From assembly GCF_021538675.1 (NCBI RefSeq), contig NZ_JAJUKH010000001.1, positions 496,001 to 560,000 of the forward strand: a stretch of DNA of 64,000 nucleotides. The letters run 5' to 3'. The first letter of the stretch is position 1, and each line of letters begins with the position of its first letter. Both the position numbers and the translations under genes were made by a program. This DNA comes from Paenarthrobacter sp. AR 02 (GTDB lineage: Bacteria; Actinomycetota; Actinomycetes; Actinomycetales; Micrococcaceae). Shown in pieces: positions 1-8,151 of this stretch. The notes below the pieces were generated by a model that ran no database searches, had not been told where the DNA came from, and saw only the letters and a program-made list of their open reading frames with translations.

Positions 1-416
1 GGCGGGCGATGCTGCTCGCGGCCCTCGATTCCAGAATTCGCAGCTACGTGGTGACGTGCATGATGACCACGTTCGCCTCGCTGTTGCCGTCGTACCTGGA
101 TGCGCACTCCTGGTTGCTGCACTCCCCCGGCCTCGCCCAGCTGGGCGACTGGCCGCACCTTGCCGCCCGGTCCAGTGCACGCGCGCTGGTCCAGTACGCC
201 CTCGATGACCAGCTCTTCCCGGAACAAGGAATGGGCGACGCCCACGCCCACCTCTCCAGCGCACTACCGGAGCTGTACACCGGTACTTTCTGGCAGGAAC
301 CACACGTCTTCAGCAGAGCCATGCAAGACGAGGCAGCAGCTTTCCTCACCGAGGCCCTGCAGTTATCGGCCACCAAAACAACCCACGAACCTGACCCCGC
401 TAGGACAGCATCATGA
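1..416 (+). CDS. alpha/beta hydrolase, C-terminal part (5' end outside window)
   Basis: Reading frame open from base 3 to the stop at 414-416, so only about the last 137 residues are present. The opening residues RAMLLAALD are what normally follows the nucleophile elbow (GxSxGG) of dienelactone-hydrolase-like or acetyl-esterase-like enzymes; the Ser itself would lie just outside the window. A candidate acid residue sits in VQYALDDQLFP and a candidate His in QEPHVFSRAMQDEA, both in the usual order and near the C-terminus. The stop overlaps the next start (ATGA), so it is translationally coupled to the oxidoreductase-DUF6807 gene and probably acts on the same sugar-derived substrate. The substrate cannot be read from this fragment. 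Confidence 0.75.
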   Translation, partial: RAMLLAALDSRIRSYVVTCMMTTFASLLPSYLDAHSWLLHSPGLAQLGDWPHLAARSSARALVQYALDDQLFPEQGMGDAHAHLSSALPELYTGTFWQEPHVFSRAMQDEAAAFLTEALQLSATKTTHEPDPARTAS

Positions 417-2461
417 CGCAACAATTGGCCACCACAACAGCGGAGGGCCCAACACGGCTTCCCCGCGTCGCACTGGTAGGTGTGCACGGCTTCGGCGAAC
501 GGCACCTGGAGAACCTGGATCGGCTGAGTGCTGCAGGTGCCTTGGAGCTGGTGGCAGTCGCCGATCCGAACCCACCGGCCAAGGACACACTCGAACCGGG
601 AGTGGATATCCACGCCTCGCTCGACGAACTCCTGGCCGCCGGAGTGGCCCCCGACGTCGTCATTATCTCCACGCCCATCCAGACCCACGCGCCGTTGGCC
701 ATTGCTGCACTCAACGCCGGAGCCAACGTGTACCTCGAGAAACCGCCGGTGGCCTCCATGGTGCAGTACCGGGAAGTCATGGCGGCGGCCGCGACCGCCG
801 GCCGCCTGGTCCAGGTAGGGTTCCAGAGCCTGGGTTCGGACGCCCTCCCCGCGATCGAAGCACTGGTGGGGGCCGGTGCCATCGGAGAGGTGCGAGGCTT
901 CAGCGCCACAGGCTTGTGGCTCCGGACCAAGGCTTATTTCAAACGGTCCCGGTGGGCCGGCAAGCGCAGCCTGAACGGTACGGACGTGGTGGACGGAGTG
1001 GCCACCAACGCCTTGGCGCACGCAGTGGCCACCGGGTTGTGGCTGGCCGGGGCAAGGACCGTGGCGGATGTCGAATCCGTGGACACCGATCTTTACCGTG
1101 CCAACGACACCCAGAGTGACGACACCTCCGTGGTGCGGGTACGCACCACCCACGGCACGGTACTGACGTGTGCACTGACGTTGTGCGCGCCGGAGCAGTC
1201 CGCACCGTCGGTCACCGTGTACGGCACCGAGGGCCAGCTGACCCTCTTCTACACGGAGGATCGGTTGGAGATCACCACGGCTGGGGGTGTCCGGACTGAG
1301 ACGTTTGGGCGGAAGGATCTCCTGGAGAACCTGCTTGCCGCACGCACCCACGAGGACCTGCTCAGCCCTCTCGGTGGGGTTGGCGCCTACGTGTCAGTGC
1401 TCGAAGCCATCCGGACAGCGGATTCGCCTCGAGCGATCCACCCCGACTTCATCACGTGGGACGGCGACGGCGACGATGCCCACCCCGTGGTGCACGGCAT
1501 CGAGTCCCTGATCCGTCGCGCTGCCTTGGGGCATGCCACCTTCGCCGAGCTCGGAGCGCCGTGGACTGCAGCAGGTGGTCCGGCGTTGGAGATCGACGGC
1601 GCTCCCGTCGCTACCGTCCAGGACGGGACCCGCATCCGGCCGACCTCGTCCCCCCGCCCCTACCTGCACCCGGTGCGGACCCTTGCCGGCACTGTAGTCA
1701 CCGACCACATCCCGGAAGACCACGTGTGGCACCTTGGCGCAGGTGTTGCCCTCCAGGACGTGGATGGCGTCAACTTCTGGGGCGGCCGGACCTACACCCG
1801 CGACGCCGGCGCGTACGTCTGGCGCAAGGACCACGGCCGCATCGTCACCGAATCCGCGGAGCACAGTAACGGGCAGCGGCGCGAACAGCTGGGCTGGATA
1901 GGGCCCGACGGCACCCGGCTGCTCCGCGAACAGCGCGAGTGGCGCTGGGCCGCCGTCGGGAATTCAACGTGGAAGCTGACGCTCGACTTCACGCTTGAGT
2001 CAGCAACCGGTCATCCGGTCCTCCTGGGCAGCCCCGGTTCCAACGGGCGGCCGCAGGGCGGTTACGGCGGCTTCTTTTGGCGCTTGCCCAAGGTCAGCGA
2101 CGCGACCATCTGGACTCCGGGCGCCCGCGGCGAGGACGCCGTGCACGGCAGCGTGGCGCCGTGGTTGGCGTGGTCGGGAACGTTCGACGCCGGAACCTCC
2201 GGCGCCGCGCACGTCACCGGAGACCCCGGTTTGGGCCACCCGGCAACACTCGTCTTCCTTGCCTCACCACAGGCGCCGGACCCATGGTTCGTGCGGCATT
2301 CGGGCTATCCCGGAGTCGGATTGTCGTTGGCCTGGGATGCCCCGGTGCCCACCGAACCCGGGAACCCTGTCCACAGGACCGTCACGGTGCTCATCACGGA
2401 CGGCTTCCTGGCAACACAAGACATTGAACAGCTCATCACTACCTTGGGGGAATCGGCATGA
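413..2461 (+). CDS. Gfo/Idh/MocA oxidoreductase fused to DUF6807 (PmoA-like) domain
   Basis: A 682-residue two-part protein. Residues about 17-390 are a Gfo/Idh/MocA NAD(P)-dependent sugar oxidoreductase: Rossmann segment RVALVGVHGFGERHLENL near residue 18, and the EKP motif with its catalytic Lys at 109-111. From about residue 400 to the end lies a DUF6807/PmoA-like domain, recognised by RPYLHPVRTLAG, the DHVWHLG motif and the NFWGGRTY segment. In most genomes, as I recall, these two modules are separate neighbouring genes; here they are one chain without a frameshift. The gene overlaps the hydrolase before it and the M24 gene after it by ATGA. The likely role is oxidation of a sugar or sugar acid; the DUF6807 function is unknown. 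Confidence 0.88.
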   Translation: MTQQLATTTAEGPTRLPRVALVGVHGFGERHLENLDRLSAAGALELVAVADPNPPAKDTLEPGVDIHASLDELLAAGVAPDVVIISTPIQTHAPLAIAALNAGANVYLEKPPVASMVQYREVMAAAATAGRLVQVGFQSLGSDALPAIEALVGAGAIGEVRGFSATGLWLRTKAYFKRSRWAGKRSLNGTDVVDGVATNALAHAVATGLWLAGARTVADVESVDTDLYRANDTQSDDTSVVRVRTTHGTVLTCALTLCAPEQSAPSVTVYGTEGQLTLFYTEDRLEITTAGGVRTETFGRKDLLENLLAARTHEDLLSPLGGVGAYVSVLEAIRTADSPRAIHPDFITWDGDGDDAHPVVHGIESLIRRAALGHATFAELGAPWTAAGGPALEIDGAPVATVQDGTRIRPTSSPRPYLHPVRTLAGTVVTDHIPEDHVWHLGAGVALQDVDGVNFWGGRTYTRDAGAYVWRKDHGRIVTESAEHSNGQRREQLGWIGPDGTRLLREQREWRWAAVGNSTWKLTLDFTLESATGHPVLLGSPGSNGRPQGGYGGFFWRLPKVSDATIWTPGARGEDAVHGSVAPWLAWSGTFDAGTSGAAHVTGDPGLGHPATLVFLASPQAPDPWFVRHSGYPGVGLSLAWDAPVPTEPGNPVHRTVTVLITDGFLATQDIEQLITTLGESA

Positions 2462-3567
2462 CCACGCCAATACAGTCCACAACGCCCACCACAGCACTTA
2501 CCGCCCCCGGCAACGTAGCCGACCGCGCAGTGAAACGCCGCCGCGTACTGGACATCCTGGACGCCGCGGGCCGGGACTCGCTCCTGCTCACCACCAACAC
2601 CGCGCTCACCTGGTACCTGGACGGCAGCCGGATGCACATCAGCCTCGCCGGCGATCCCATTGCTGCCCTCCTGGTGGACCGCTCCGGCGACCACCTGGTG
2701 ACATTCAACAATGAGGCCGGGCGGATCGCCGGTGAGGAATTGCCGGAAGGGGTTAGCCTGTCCACCGTTCCGTGGTACGGCCAACTGCATGCCGCGGCCG
2801 CGGGACTGGCCATCGACGGGAACCCGTTGGTGGAAGCGGCCGTGACCACCGAACTGCGGGCGGCCCGCCAGCAGCTCTTGCCAGCCGAGTCCGCCCGCTA
2901 CGCTGCACTATCGGCGGATGCTGCGGCTGCCATGACCGAGGTCCTCACCGCAGCAACCCCCCAAACCACCGAATTCCAGCTGGTCTCGGCGCTTGCCGCC
3001 AGGATCGTCGCGGCTGGGGCCGAGCCCTTGGTCCTGCTCTGCAACGGTGCCGATCGGAGCGATTTCCGCCACCCCCTGGCCACCCACTCGCCCATCGGCA
3101 GGCGCGCCATGGCGGTGGTGTGTGCACGCCGGAACGGTTTGGTTGCCAACGTCACCCGTTGGGTAGCGTTCGACGCCGGCTCAGCGCAGGAGCTCGACGC
3201 CGAGGCCCGCATCGCAGCCGTTGAGGCCGACATCTTCCGGGCCACAGTCCCCGGGGCACAGCTCAACGAGGTCTTCGCCGAGATCAAGACTGCCTACGCG
3301 CGGCACGGCTTCGGCGACGATCAATGGACCCTCCACCACCAGGGTGGGCCCGCCGGATATGCGGGCCGCGATCCCCGGGTCACCGCAGACGTAACGGACA
3401 CCATCGTGCTCAACCAACCTTTCACGTGGAACCCTACGGGGCCCGGCGTGAAGATCGAGGACACTGTGTTGCTCACGGATTCCGGCCTGCGTGTCCTGAC
3501 CGTTGACGACCGTTGGCCGACCGCGGAAGTTGACGGCCGTCGTCGTCCGCTGACGTTGCGTCCCTAA
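2458..3567 (+). CDS. M24-family 'pita-bread' protein with degenerate metal site
   Basis: A 369-residue protein with a creatinase/prolidase-type N-terminal domain (about 1-150) and a C-terminal pita-bread fold. In metallopeptidases of this family two Asp ligands sit in motifs like VDLG and ADITRT; the matching segment here reads VVCARRNGLVANVTRWV, with Cys and Asn in their place. The His region (HHQGGPAGYAGRDP) is altered, the usual EPG Glu is replaced (FTWNPTGPG), and only the last Glu (KIEDTVLLT) remains. It is therefore probably metal-independent, as creatinase is, or a non-catalytic relative, rather than a true aminopeptidase. The start overlaps the upstream gene by ATGA, which puts it in the sugar-acid operon. 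Confidence 0.82.
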   Translation: MTTPIQSTTPTTALTAPGNVADRAVKRRRVLDILDAAGRDSLLLTTNTALTWYLDGSRMHISLAGDPIAALLVDRSGDHLVTFNNEAGRIAGEELPEGVSLSTVPWYGQLHAAAAGLAIDGNPLVEAAVTTELRAARQQLLPAESARYAALSADAAAAMTEVLTAATPQTTEFQLVSALAARIVAAGAEPLVLLCNGADRSDFRHPLATHSPIGRRAMAVVCARRNGLVANVTRWVAFDAGSAQELDAEARIAAVEADIFRATVPGAQLNEVFAEIKTAYARHGFGDDQWTLHHQGGPAGYAGRDPRVTADVTDTIVLNQPFTWNPTGPGVKIEDTVLLTDSGLRVLTVDDRWPTAEVDGRRRPLTLRP

Positions 3568-3590
3568 GCCCTGTTGCGTCCGTAAGCCCT
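3555..3590 (+). repeat. 18-bp tandem duplication across a stop codon
   Basis: GTTGCGTCCCTAAGCCCT (3555-3572) is followed directly by a second copy with one base changed (3573-3590). The first copy contains the TAA stop of the M24 gene. This looks like a local slippage duplication at the gene end. Confidence 0.8.
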
Positions 3591-3605
3591 GCAGGGCCCA
3601 TACGA

Positions 3606-3640
3606 AAGGGGCGGGTCACCATCACGGTGACCCGCCCCTT
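3606..3640. terminator. hairpin between convergent genes
   Basis: Perfect 15-bp stem AAGGGGCGGGTCACC with a 5-nt loop and a complementary right arm, lying between the rightward M24 gene and the leftward aldehyde dehydrogenase gene. The stem ends in AA/TT on both sides, so it can serve both directions. Confidence 0.85.
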
Positions 3641-3650
3641 CTGCGTGTGC

Positions 3651-5105
3651 CTAGCCAACCAGGGTGAGCACACCGTCCACGCGACGCGGGATACCAAGCG
3701 GGTTGGCGTCGTGCAGGGCTGGGTGCAGCACGCTCTCAGGCGCATCCTGGTAGGCCACCGGGCGCTGGAAACGGCGCACAGCGGTGGCACCCACCGAGGT
3801 GAACAACGACGTCGTGGCCGGGTACGGGCCACCGTGCTGTTGTGCCCAGTTCACGGTGACACCGGTAGGCCAGCCATCGAACAGGACCCGGCCGGCCAGG
3901 GTGCTGAGCTGCTCTACCAAGCCGGAGACATCCTCGCCGGGCTGGGCATGCACCGTGCCGGTGAGGCTCCCCGGCACCTTCGCGAGGGCTGCCGACAGCT
4001 CCTCTTGGTTCGCATATTCGATGAGCAGGGTGGTGGGGCCGAAGCACTCTTCCAGCAGTTCATCCGGTCGTTCCAGTACATTGGCGGCACTGGTGGAGAA
4101 CACCACTGGCGCGGCACCGTCGGCCAGGCTGTCCTGCTGGACCGTGCCACTGACGACGGCGACACCTGGTTGGTCCGCGACGCTGCGCAGCCCATCCGGG
4201 TAAGCCTCGGCGATGCGCTCGGTAAGCATGGCAGCCGTGGGCTTGTCCTTGCTCGCCTCGGCCAGTTGTGACGCGAAATCGGTGCCTGCAGGGATAAAGA
4301 CCAGTCCGGGCTTGGTGCAGAACTGGCCCGCGCCCATGGTGAAGGAACCGGCCAAGCCCGCAGCGAGCTGCTGGCCACGCTCGGCCAAGGCATCCGCGGT
4401 GATGACCACCGGGTTCAGGCTGCCCAGCTCACCATAGAACGGGATGGGTTCCGGGCGGGACGTGGCGAGGTCGAACAGTGCCCGGCCACCGGGAATGGAG
4501 CCCGTGAATCCCACCGCTTTGATGGCCGGATGCTGGACGAGGGCTGTTCCGGCCTCGCGGCCACTGACCAGTGCGAAGATGCCGTCCGGGGCCCCGGCCT
4601 TGGCCAGGGCTTCCGTGACGATCTCCGCGGTCCGCTCGCTCAGGCGCAAGTGACCTGAGTGGGCCTTGACGATCACCGGGCAGCCGACGGCCAGTGCGGA
4701 CGCGGTGTCGCCTCCCGCCACGGAGAAGGCGAACGGAAAGTTCGACGCCGAGAACACCGCCACCGGTCCGATCGGACGCAGGATGCGGCGAAGGTCGGGC
4801 TTGGGCGGGGTGGCCGTCGGGTCGGCGTGATCGATGACGGCCTCAAGGTAGGAGCCCTCGGTGATCACTGTGGCGAACAACCTGAGCTGTCCACTGGTCC
4901 TCGCTACCTCGCCGGTGAGCCGGACGGCGCCCAGGCTCGTCTCGGAATCGGCGATGGCCACCAGCTCGGTGACGTTGGCGTCCAAAGCGTCGGCGACGGC
5001 GGTCAGCCAGGCCGCGCGTTCGGCGTCACTTGCCGTTGAGGTCACCTTGAACGCTGCGGTTGCGGCGTCCGTGATGGCGGTCAGGTCAAGAGTTGCTGTA
5101 CTCAA
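3651..5105 (-). CDS. 2,5-dioxovalerate (ketoglutarate semialdehyde) dehydrogenase
   Basis: An aldehyde dehydrogenase of 484 residues that oxidises 2-oxoglutarate semialdehyde to 2-oxoglutarate with NAD(P)+, the last step of non-phosphorylating uronate/aldarate or pentose breakdown. Visible catalytic residues are Asn122 in FSASNFPFAF, Glu226 in YGELGSLNP and nucleophile Cys263 in GAGQFCTKPG. The form of these motifs (ASNFPFAFS, GSIPGGRALFDLA) is that of the KGSADH subgroup. The start is TTG at 5105-5103, with AAAGGAAA upstream as ribosome site, and the gene overlaps the end of the enolase-superfamily gene by 20 nt. It is the last gene of a five-gene leftward operon whose other members supply the semialdehyde. 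Confidence 0.9.
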   Translation of the reverse strand: MSTATLDLTAITDAATAAFKVTSTASDAERAAWLTAVADALDANVTELVAIADSETSLGAVRLTGEVARTSGQLRLFATVITEGSYLEAVIDHADPTATPPKPDLRRILRPIGPVAVFSASNFPFAFSVAGGDTASALAVGCPVIVKAHSGHLRLSERTAEIVTEALAKAGAPDGIFALVSGREAGTALVQHPAIKAVGFTGSIPGGRALFDLATSRPEPIPFYGELGSLNPVVITADALAERGQQLAAGLAGSFTMGAGQFCTKPGLVFIPAGTDFASQLAEASKDKPTAAMLTERIAEAYPDGLRSVADQPGVAVVSGTVQQDSLADGAAPVVFSTSAANVLERPDELLEECFGPTTLLIEYANQEELSAALAKVPGSLTGTVHAQPGEDVSGLVEQLSTLAGRVLFDGWPTGVTVNWAQQHGGPYPATTSLFTSVGATAVRRFQRPVAYQDAPESVLHPALHDANPLGIPRRVDGVLTLVG

Positions 5106-6222
5106 TGCGGTTTCCTTTGCTTTCAGGGGCTGGCACTTTTAGGTGCTGCGAATGCTGCCCGGCGAAGTCGAAGCCGAGCCCGATGCGGCCGGCACTGCTG
5201 AGCCTGCTGTTGTGGATGCGTACCGGGGAGGGCCCGGCCAGGATGCCGAGCTGCTCGAACGAGGCATCTTCCACGTCCTCAACCCTGACGGCCTCGGCCA
5301 GGGTGAGGGCCAGCTGCCCGGAGAGCTCCGGAAGCAGGTGCGGTGCCACCCTGATGCTGTTGGCACGGGCCAGCTCAACGATCCTGCGGAACGGGGTAAT
5401 GCCACCCACCCGGACAATGTTGGGCTGGATGATGTCCACGGCTTCGGCTTCGATGAAGTCGCGGAAGCGATAGATGGTGTGGACGTTCTCGCCCAGGGCA
5501 ATGGGCACCGGTGACTGCTTGCGCAGGCGGCGGTAGGCCCAGAGGTCGTCGGCGCGGATCGGTTCTTCCAGCCATTCCAGTCCGTACTCCCCCAAAACAT
5601 CCACGGCACGGAAGGTATGGGCCAGGTCCCAACGCTGGTTGGCGTCAATCATGAGCAACCGGTCCGGGCCAATGACCTTCCGAACGGCGGCGACGCGCTC
5701 GGCGTCTTCCCTGAGTTCGGGCTTGCCAACCTTGATCTTCACCGCATTGTGTCCGGCAGCAACCCATCGTCGGGCCTGTTCCACCAGCTGCTCCAGGGTG
5801 TAATGAAGATTCACTCCGGAGCCATAAACCTCCACCGATTCCCGGCGTTGGCCCAGGAGACCGGTGACAGAGGTCCCTGTCTGCCGTGCTTTCAGGTCCC
5901 ACAGGGCAAGGTCCACACCGGCCATGGCGATGGTGGTCAGGCCGCCCCCGCCGGCTTCGTGCAGCCGCTTCCACAGCTGATCCCAGACAATGTCCGCGTT
6001 CGCTTCCAAACCAACAATGAACGGTGCGATGTCGTGGTCCAGCAGGGCCTTGACCGCCTGGGGACCGATGGTAGGTGTCCACGAGAAACCATGGCCCGTG
6101 CCGCCGTCGTCCGTAGTCAGTTCGGTGACGATCACGTGGTTCTCTGGCGCCTCTGCACCCCAGCTGCGCAGCAGCGGGACCGTGATCAGCCGGGTGGCCA
6201 GGCCCGTGATGCGGGCCGCCAT
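5086..6222 (-). CDS. enolase-superfamily (mandelate racemase subgroup) sugar-acid dehydratase
   Basis: A 378-residue enolase-superfamily enzyme, expected to abstract the alpha-proton of an aldonate or aldarate and eliminate water to give a 2-keto-3-deoxy acid. Metal ligands are visible as Asp193 (LLMIDANQRW), Glu219/220 (EWLEEPI) and Glu245 (IALGENV). The acid/base residues of the mandelate racemase subgroup are the KxK pair Lys162/Lys164 (VKIKVGKP) and His295 (VAPHLLPELS), with Asp263 as partner. It sits between the KdgD-like gene (1-nt TGATG overlap) and the semialdehyde dehydrogenase, so a 5-keto-4-deoxyglucarate or 2-keto-3-deoxy-acid product fits. The exact sugar acid (glucarate, galactarate, galactonate or other) cannot be told from sequence alone. 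Confidence 0.88.
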   Translation of the reverse strand: MAARITGLATRLITVPLLRSWGAEAPENHVIVTELTTDDGGTGHGFSWTPTIGPQAVKALLDHDIAPFIVGLEANADIVWDQLWKRLHEAGGGGLTTIAMAGVDLALWDLKARQTGTSVTGLLGQRRESVEVYGSGVNLHYTLEQLVEQARRWVAAGHNAVKIKVGKPELREDAERVAAVRKVIGPDRLLMIDANQRWDLAHTFRAVDVLGEYGLEWLEEPIRADDLWAYRRLRKQSPVPIALGENVHTIYRFRDFIEAEAVDIIQPNIVRVGGITPFRRIVELARANSIRVAPHLLPELSGQLALTLAEAVRVEDVEDASFEQLGILAGPSPVRIHNSRLSSAGRIGLGFDFAGQHSQHLKVPAPESKGNRIEYSNS

Positions 6223-7127
6223 CAGCTGCCGGCCAGCTCGTGGCCCTTGGCCAGGATGGACTTGAGCTCCAGGAGTTGCTCCTCCGAGGGGTCAACCAGC
6301 GGCGGGCGGACGGGGCCGACCGGCAATCCGGCGAGGCGAAGTCCGGCCTTGATGAGGGAGACGCCGAAGCCCGGAGTCTGGTCACGGAGACGGACCAGCG
6401 GCGCATAGAAGCCCTCGAGCAACGCGTGGCGTCGTTCTTCGTCACCGGAAACGTAGGCGTCGTAATAGGCCTTGGCGATCTCCGGTGCCATGGCGAAAGC
6501 GGCCGAGGAGTACAGGGGAATGCCGAGACCCCGGTAGGCGCCCTGGGTCAGTTCGGCCGTCAGCAGGCCGTTGAAGAGTGCGAAGTCCTTGCGTCCGCTC
6601 GCGTTGATGGCCGAGACGATTTCCTGGGCCAAGCCGACGTCGCCGATTCCGTCCTTGAAGCCAACCACCTTCGGGTTGGCGGTCAGGCGGGTGATGGCTT
6701 CGGCAGTGAATTTGGCGGTGCCGCGGTGGTACACGATCACCGGAAGGCTGCTCGCCGCGGCGATGGCTTCGACGTACGCCACCACGCCATCGGTGGGCCC
6801 GGTGACCAGGTACGGCGGGAGCACCAGGAGCGCATCCGCACCGGCTTCCTCGGCCACCTTCGCGGCGGCGATGGCGTGGCCCAGCGGACCACCGGCACCG
6901 GAAACTACCGGCACGGCACCTGCAACGGCCTCGACGGCGGCAGTGACCACCGTGCGGATCTCGTCAAGGGAGAGCGCATGGAATTCGCCGGTGCCGCAGG
7001 CCGGGAAAACGCCGCCCGGGCCGAAGGGAAGACGGGAGGTAATGTGCTCTTTCAGCAATGCCACATCTACGGTGCCGTCTTCAGCGAAGGGAGTGACGGG
7101 GAAGAACAGTACGCCGTCGAAGTTCAT
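6222..7127 (-). CDS. 5-dehydro-4-deoxyglucarate dehydratase (KdgD-like, DHDPS family)
   Basis: A 301-residue class I aldolase-type (DHDPS family) enzyme that dehydrates and decarboxylates 5-keto-4-deoxyglucarate to 2-oxoglutarate semialdehyde. The PACGTGEFHAL segment near residue 43 is typical of KdgD; Schiff-base Lys158 is in VVGFKDGIGD and Tyr133 in VIVYHRGTA. The frame stays open upstream, but the true start is the ATG at 7127-7125, preceded by AAGGAG at 6-nt spacing and overlapping the stop of the epimerase gene (ATGA). Its product is the substrate of the aldehyde dehydrogenase two genes downstream. Confidence 0.92.
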   Translation of the reverse strand: MNFDGVLFFPVTPFAEDGTVDVALLKEHITSRLPFGPGGVFPACGTGEFHALSLDEIRTVVTAAVEAVAGAVPVVSGAGGPLGHAIAAAKVAEEAGADALLVLPPYLVTGPTDGVVAYVEAIAAASSLPVIVYHRGTAKFTAEAITRLTANPKVVGFKDGIGDVGLAQEIVSAINASGRKDFALFNGLLTAELTQGAYRGLGIPLYSSAAFAMAPEIAKAYYDAYVSGDEERRHALLEGFYAPLVRLRDQTPGFGVSLIKAGLRLAGLPVGPVRPPLVDPSEEQLLELKSILAKGHELAGS

Positions 7128-8122
7128 GGTGTCTCCTTGGTTGCTCCCGCCGGGACCAGGCCGGCGTGGATCTCGTCGTTGAGTGCTGCTTGTTCGGATG
7201 CTGCGGTGTCCGGGCCCTCGTAGGGCGGAGTGAGTTCGGTCCGCCACGTGCGCTCGGGCTCCCAGCCGAGGAGTTCCCGCGCCTTGTCGATCGAGAACGC
7301 CGGGCTGGTCCCGGTAAGGTGTTCGGTCAACGGGCCGCTGCCGGGGAGGAAGCGTGGGAAGAGCTCTGCGAGGGGCGCGGTGGCCAAGGCATCCTTCGCG
7401 CCAACAAAGAACACCTCGCCGTTCGGGATCGAATCCATCTTGTCCAGAAGCACGTCCAGGAAGTCGGCCACGTCCCGGGCATCCACGTAGTTGAACTGCG
7501 CGGGCGCCGAGAGGGCGGGATTGTCCAGGCGTTCGCGGACCGTGTGCCCCTGCTGCGTCAGGGCACCTTCCCACTCTTCGGGGGAAATCACATAGCACGG
7601 ACGGAAGGCCGCATATCTGATCTTCTCGCCCTGGGCGGCCGCAAACATCTGTACGGTTTGTTCGGCGATCAGCTTGGACAGCGCATAGGCGTTCCATGGC
7701 TTGGGCGGCGTCTGCTCGTCCAAAGGGAACGACGGCGGCAGCCATCCGGCCGGTGAGCCGTAGCCCAGGGCGGTGGGACTGCTTGCCGTGACGATCTTCG
7801 GGACCCCTGCGTCGGTGGCTGCGCTGATGACCGCGTACGCGAGCCGGGTGTTGGTGCTGAAGATGACGTCCTCGGGTGCGCTGAAAGGTACGGCGATAGC
7901 AGCGAGGTGGATCACGGCGTCGGGCGCTGTTTCGCGGATGAGGCGTTCCGCCTCCCCCGGCGCCAGCAAGTCTGCGGTGTATTGCTCAGCACCTGCCGGC
8001 AGATGCTCCGCCGGGACGGCGTCCCGGTCAACTGAGATCACCGTGTGGCCGGCTTCGGCGAGGCCGGCCACAACGCTGCGGCCAAGCCGGCCGGAACCGC
8101 CGGTGACGAATATCCTGCTCAT
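7124..8122 (-). CDS. NAD-dependent epimerase/dehydratase, uronate-dehydrogenase-like
   Basis: A 332-residue extended short-chain dehydrogenase. The NAD site is FVTGGSGRLGRSV (residues 5-17) and the catalytic Tyr146-x3-Lys150 pair is in NAYALSKLIAEQ. It is longer than the roughly 265 residues of classical uronate dehydrogenases and looks like a nucleoside-sugar-epimerase relative. The operon position (just upstream of KdgD, dehydratase and semialdehyde dehydrogenase) suggests oxidation of a hexuronate to the aldarolactone as first step. A 4-epimerase or reductase role is the alternative. Confidence 0.82.
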   Translation of the reverse strand: MSRIFVTGGSGRLGRSVVAGLAEAGHTVISVDRDAVPAEHLPAGAEQYTADLLAPGEAERLIRETAPDAVIHLAAIAVPFSAPEDVIFSTNTRLAYAVISAATDAGVPKIVTASSPTALGYGSPAGWLPPSFPLDEQTPPKPWNAYALSKLIAEQTVQMFAAAQGEKIRYAAFRPCYVISPEEWEGALTQQGHTVRERLDNPALSAPAQFNYVDARDVADFLDVLLDKMDSIPNGEVFFVGAKDALATAPLAELFPRFLPGSGPLTEHLTGTSPAFSIDKARELLGWEPERTWRTELTPPYEGPDTAASEQAALNDEIHAGLVPAGATKETP

Positions 8123-8151
8123 TCTTTGTCCTTGCGTGGGTAGTGAACCGG

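Noticed and set aside
44..1351. 435-codon open frame on the minus strand
   Set aside because: Lies opposite the oxidoreductase-DUF6807 gene, with no motif, no ribosome site and the low-complexity composition of antisense frames in GC-rich DNA.
7128..7745. N-terminal extension of the KdgD-like protein
   Set aside because: The frame stays open through the epimerase gene, but a good ribosome site and family N-terminus point to the ATG at 7127.
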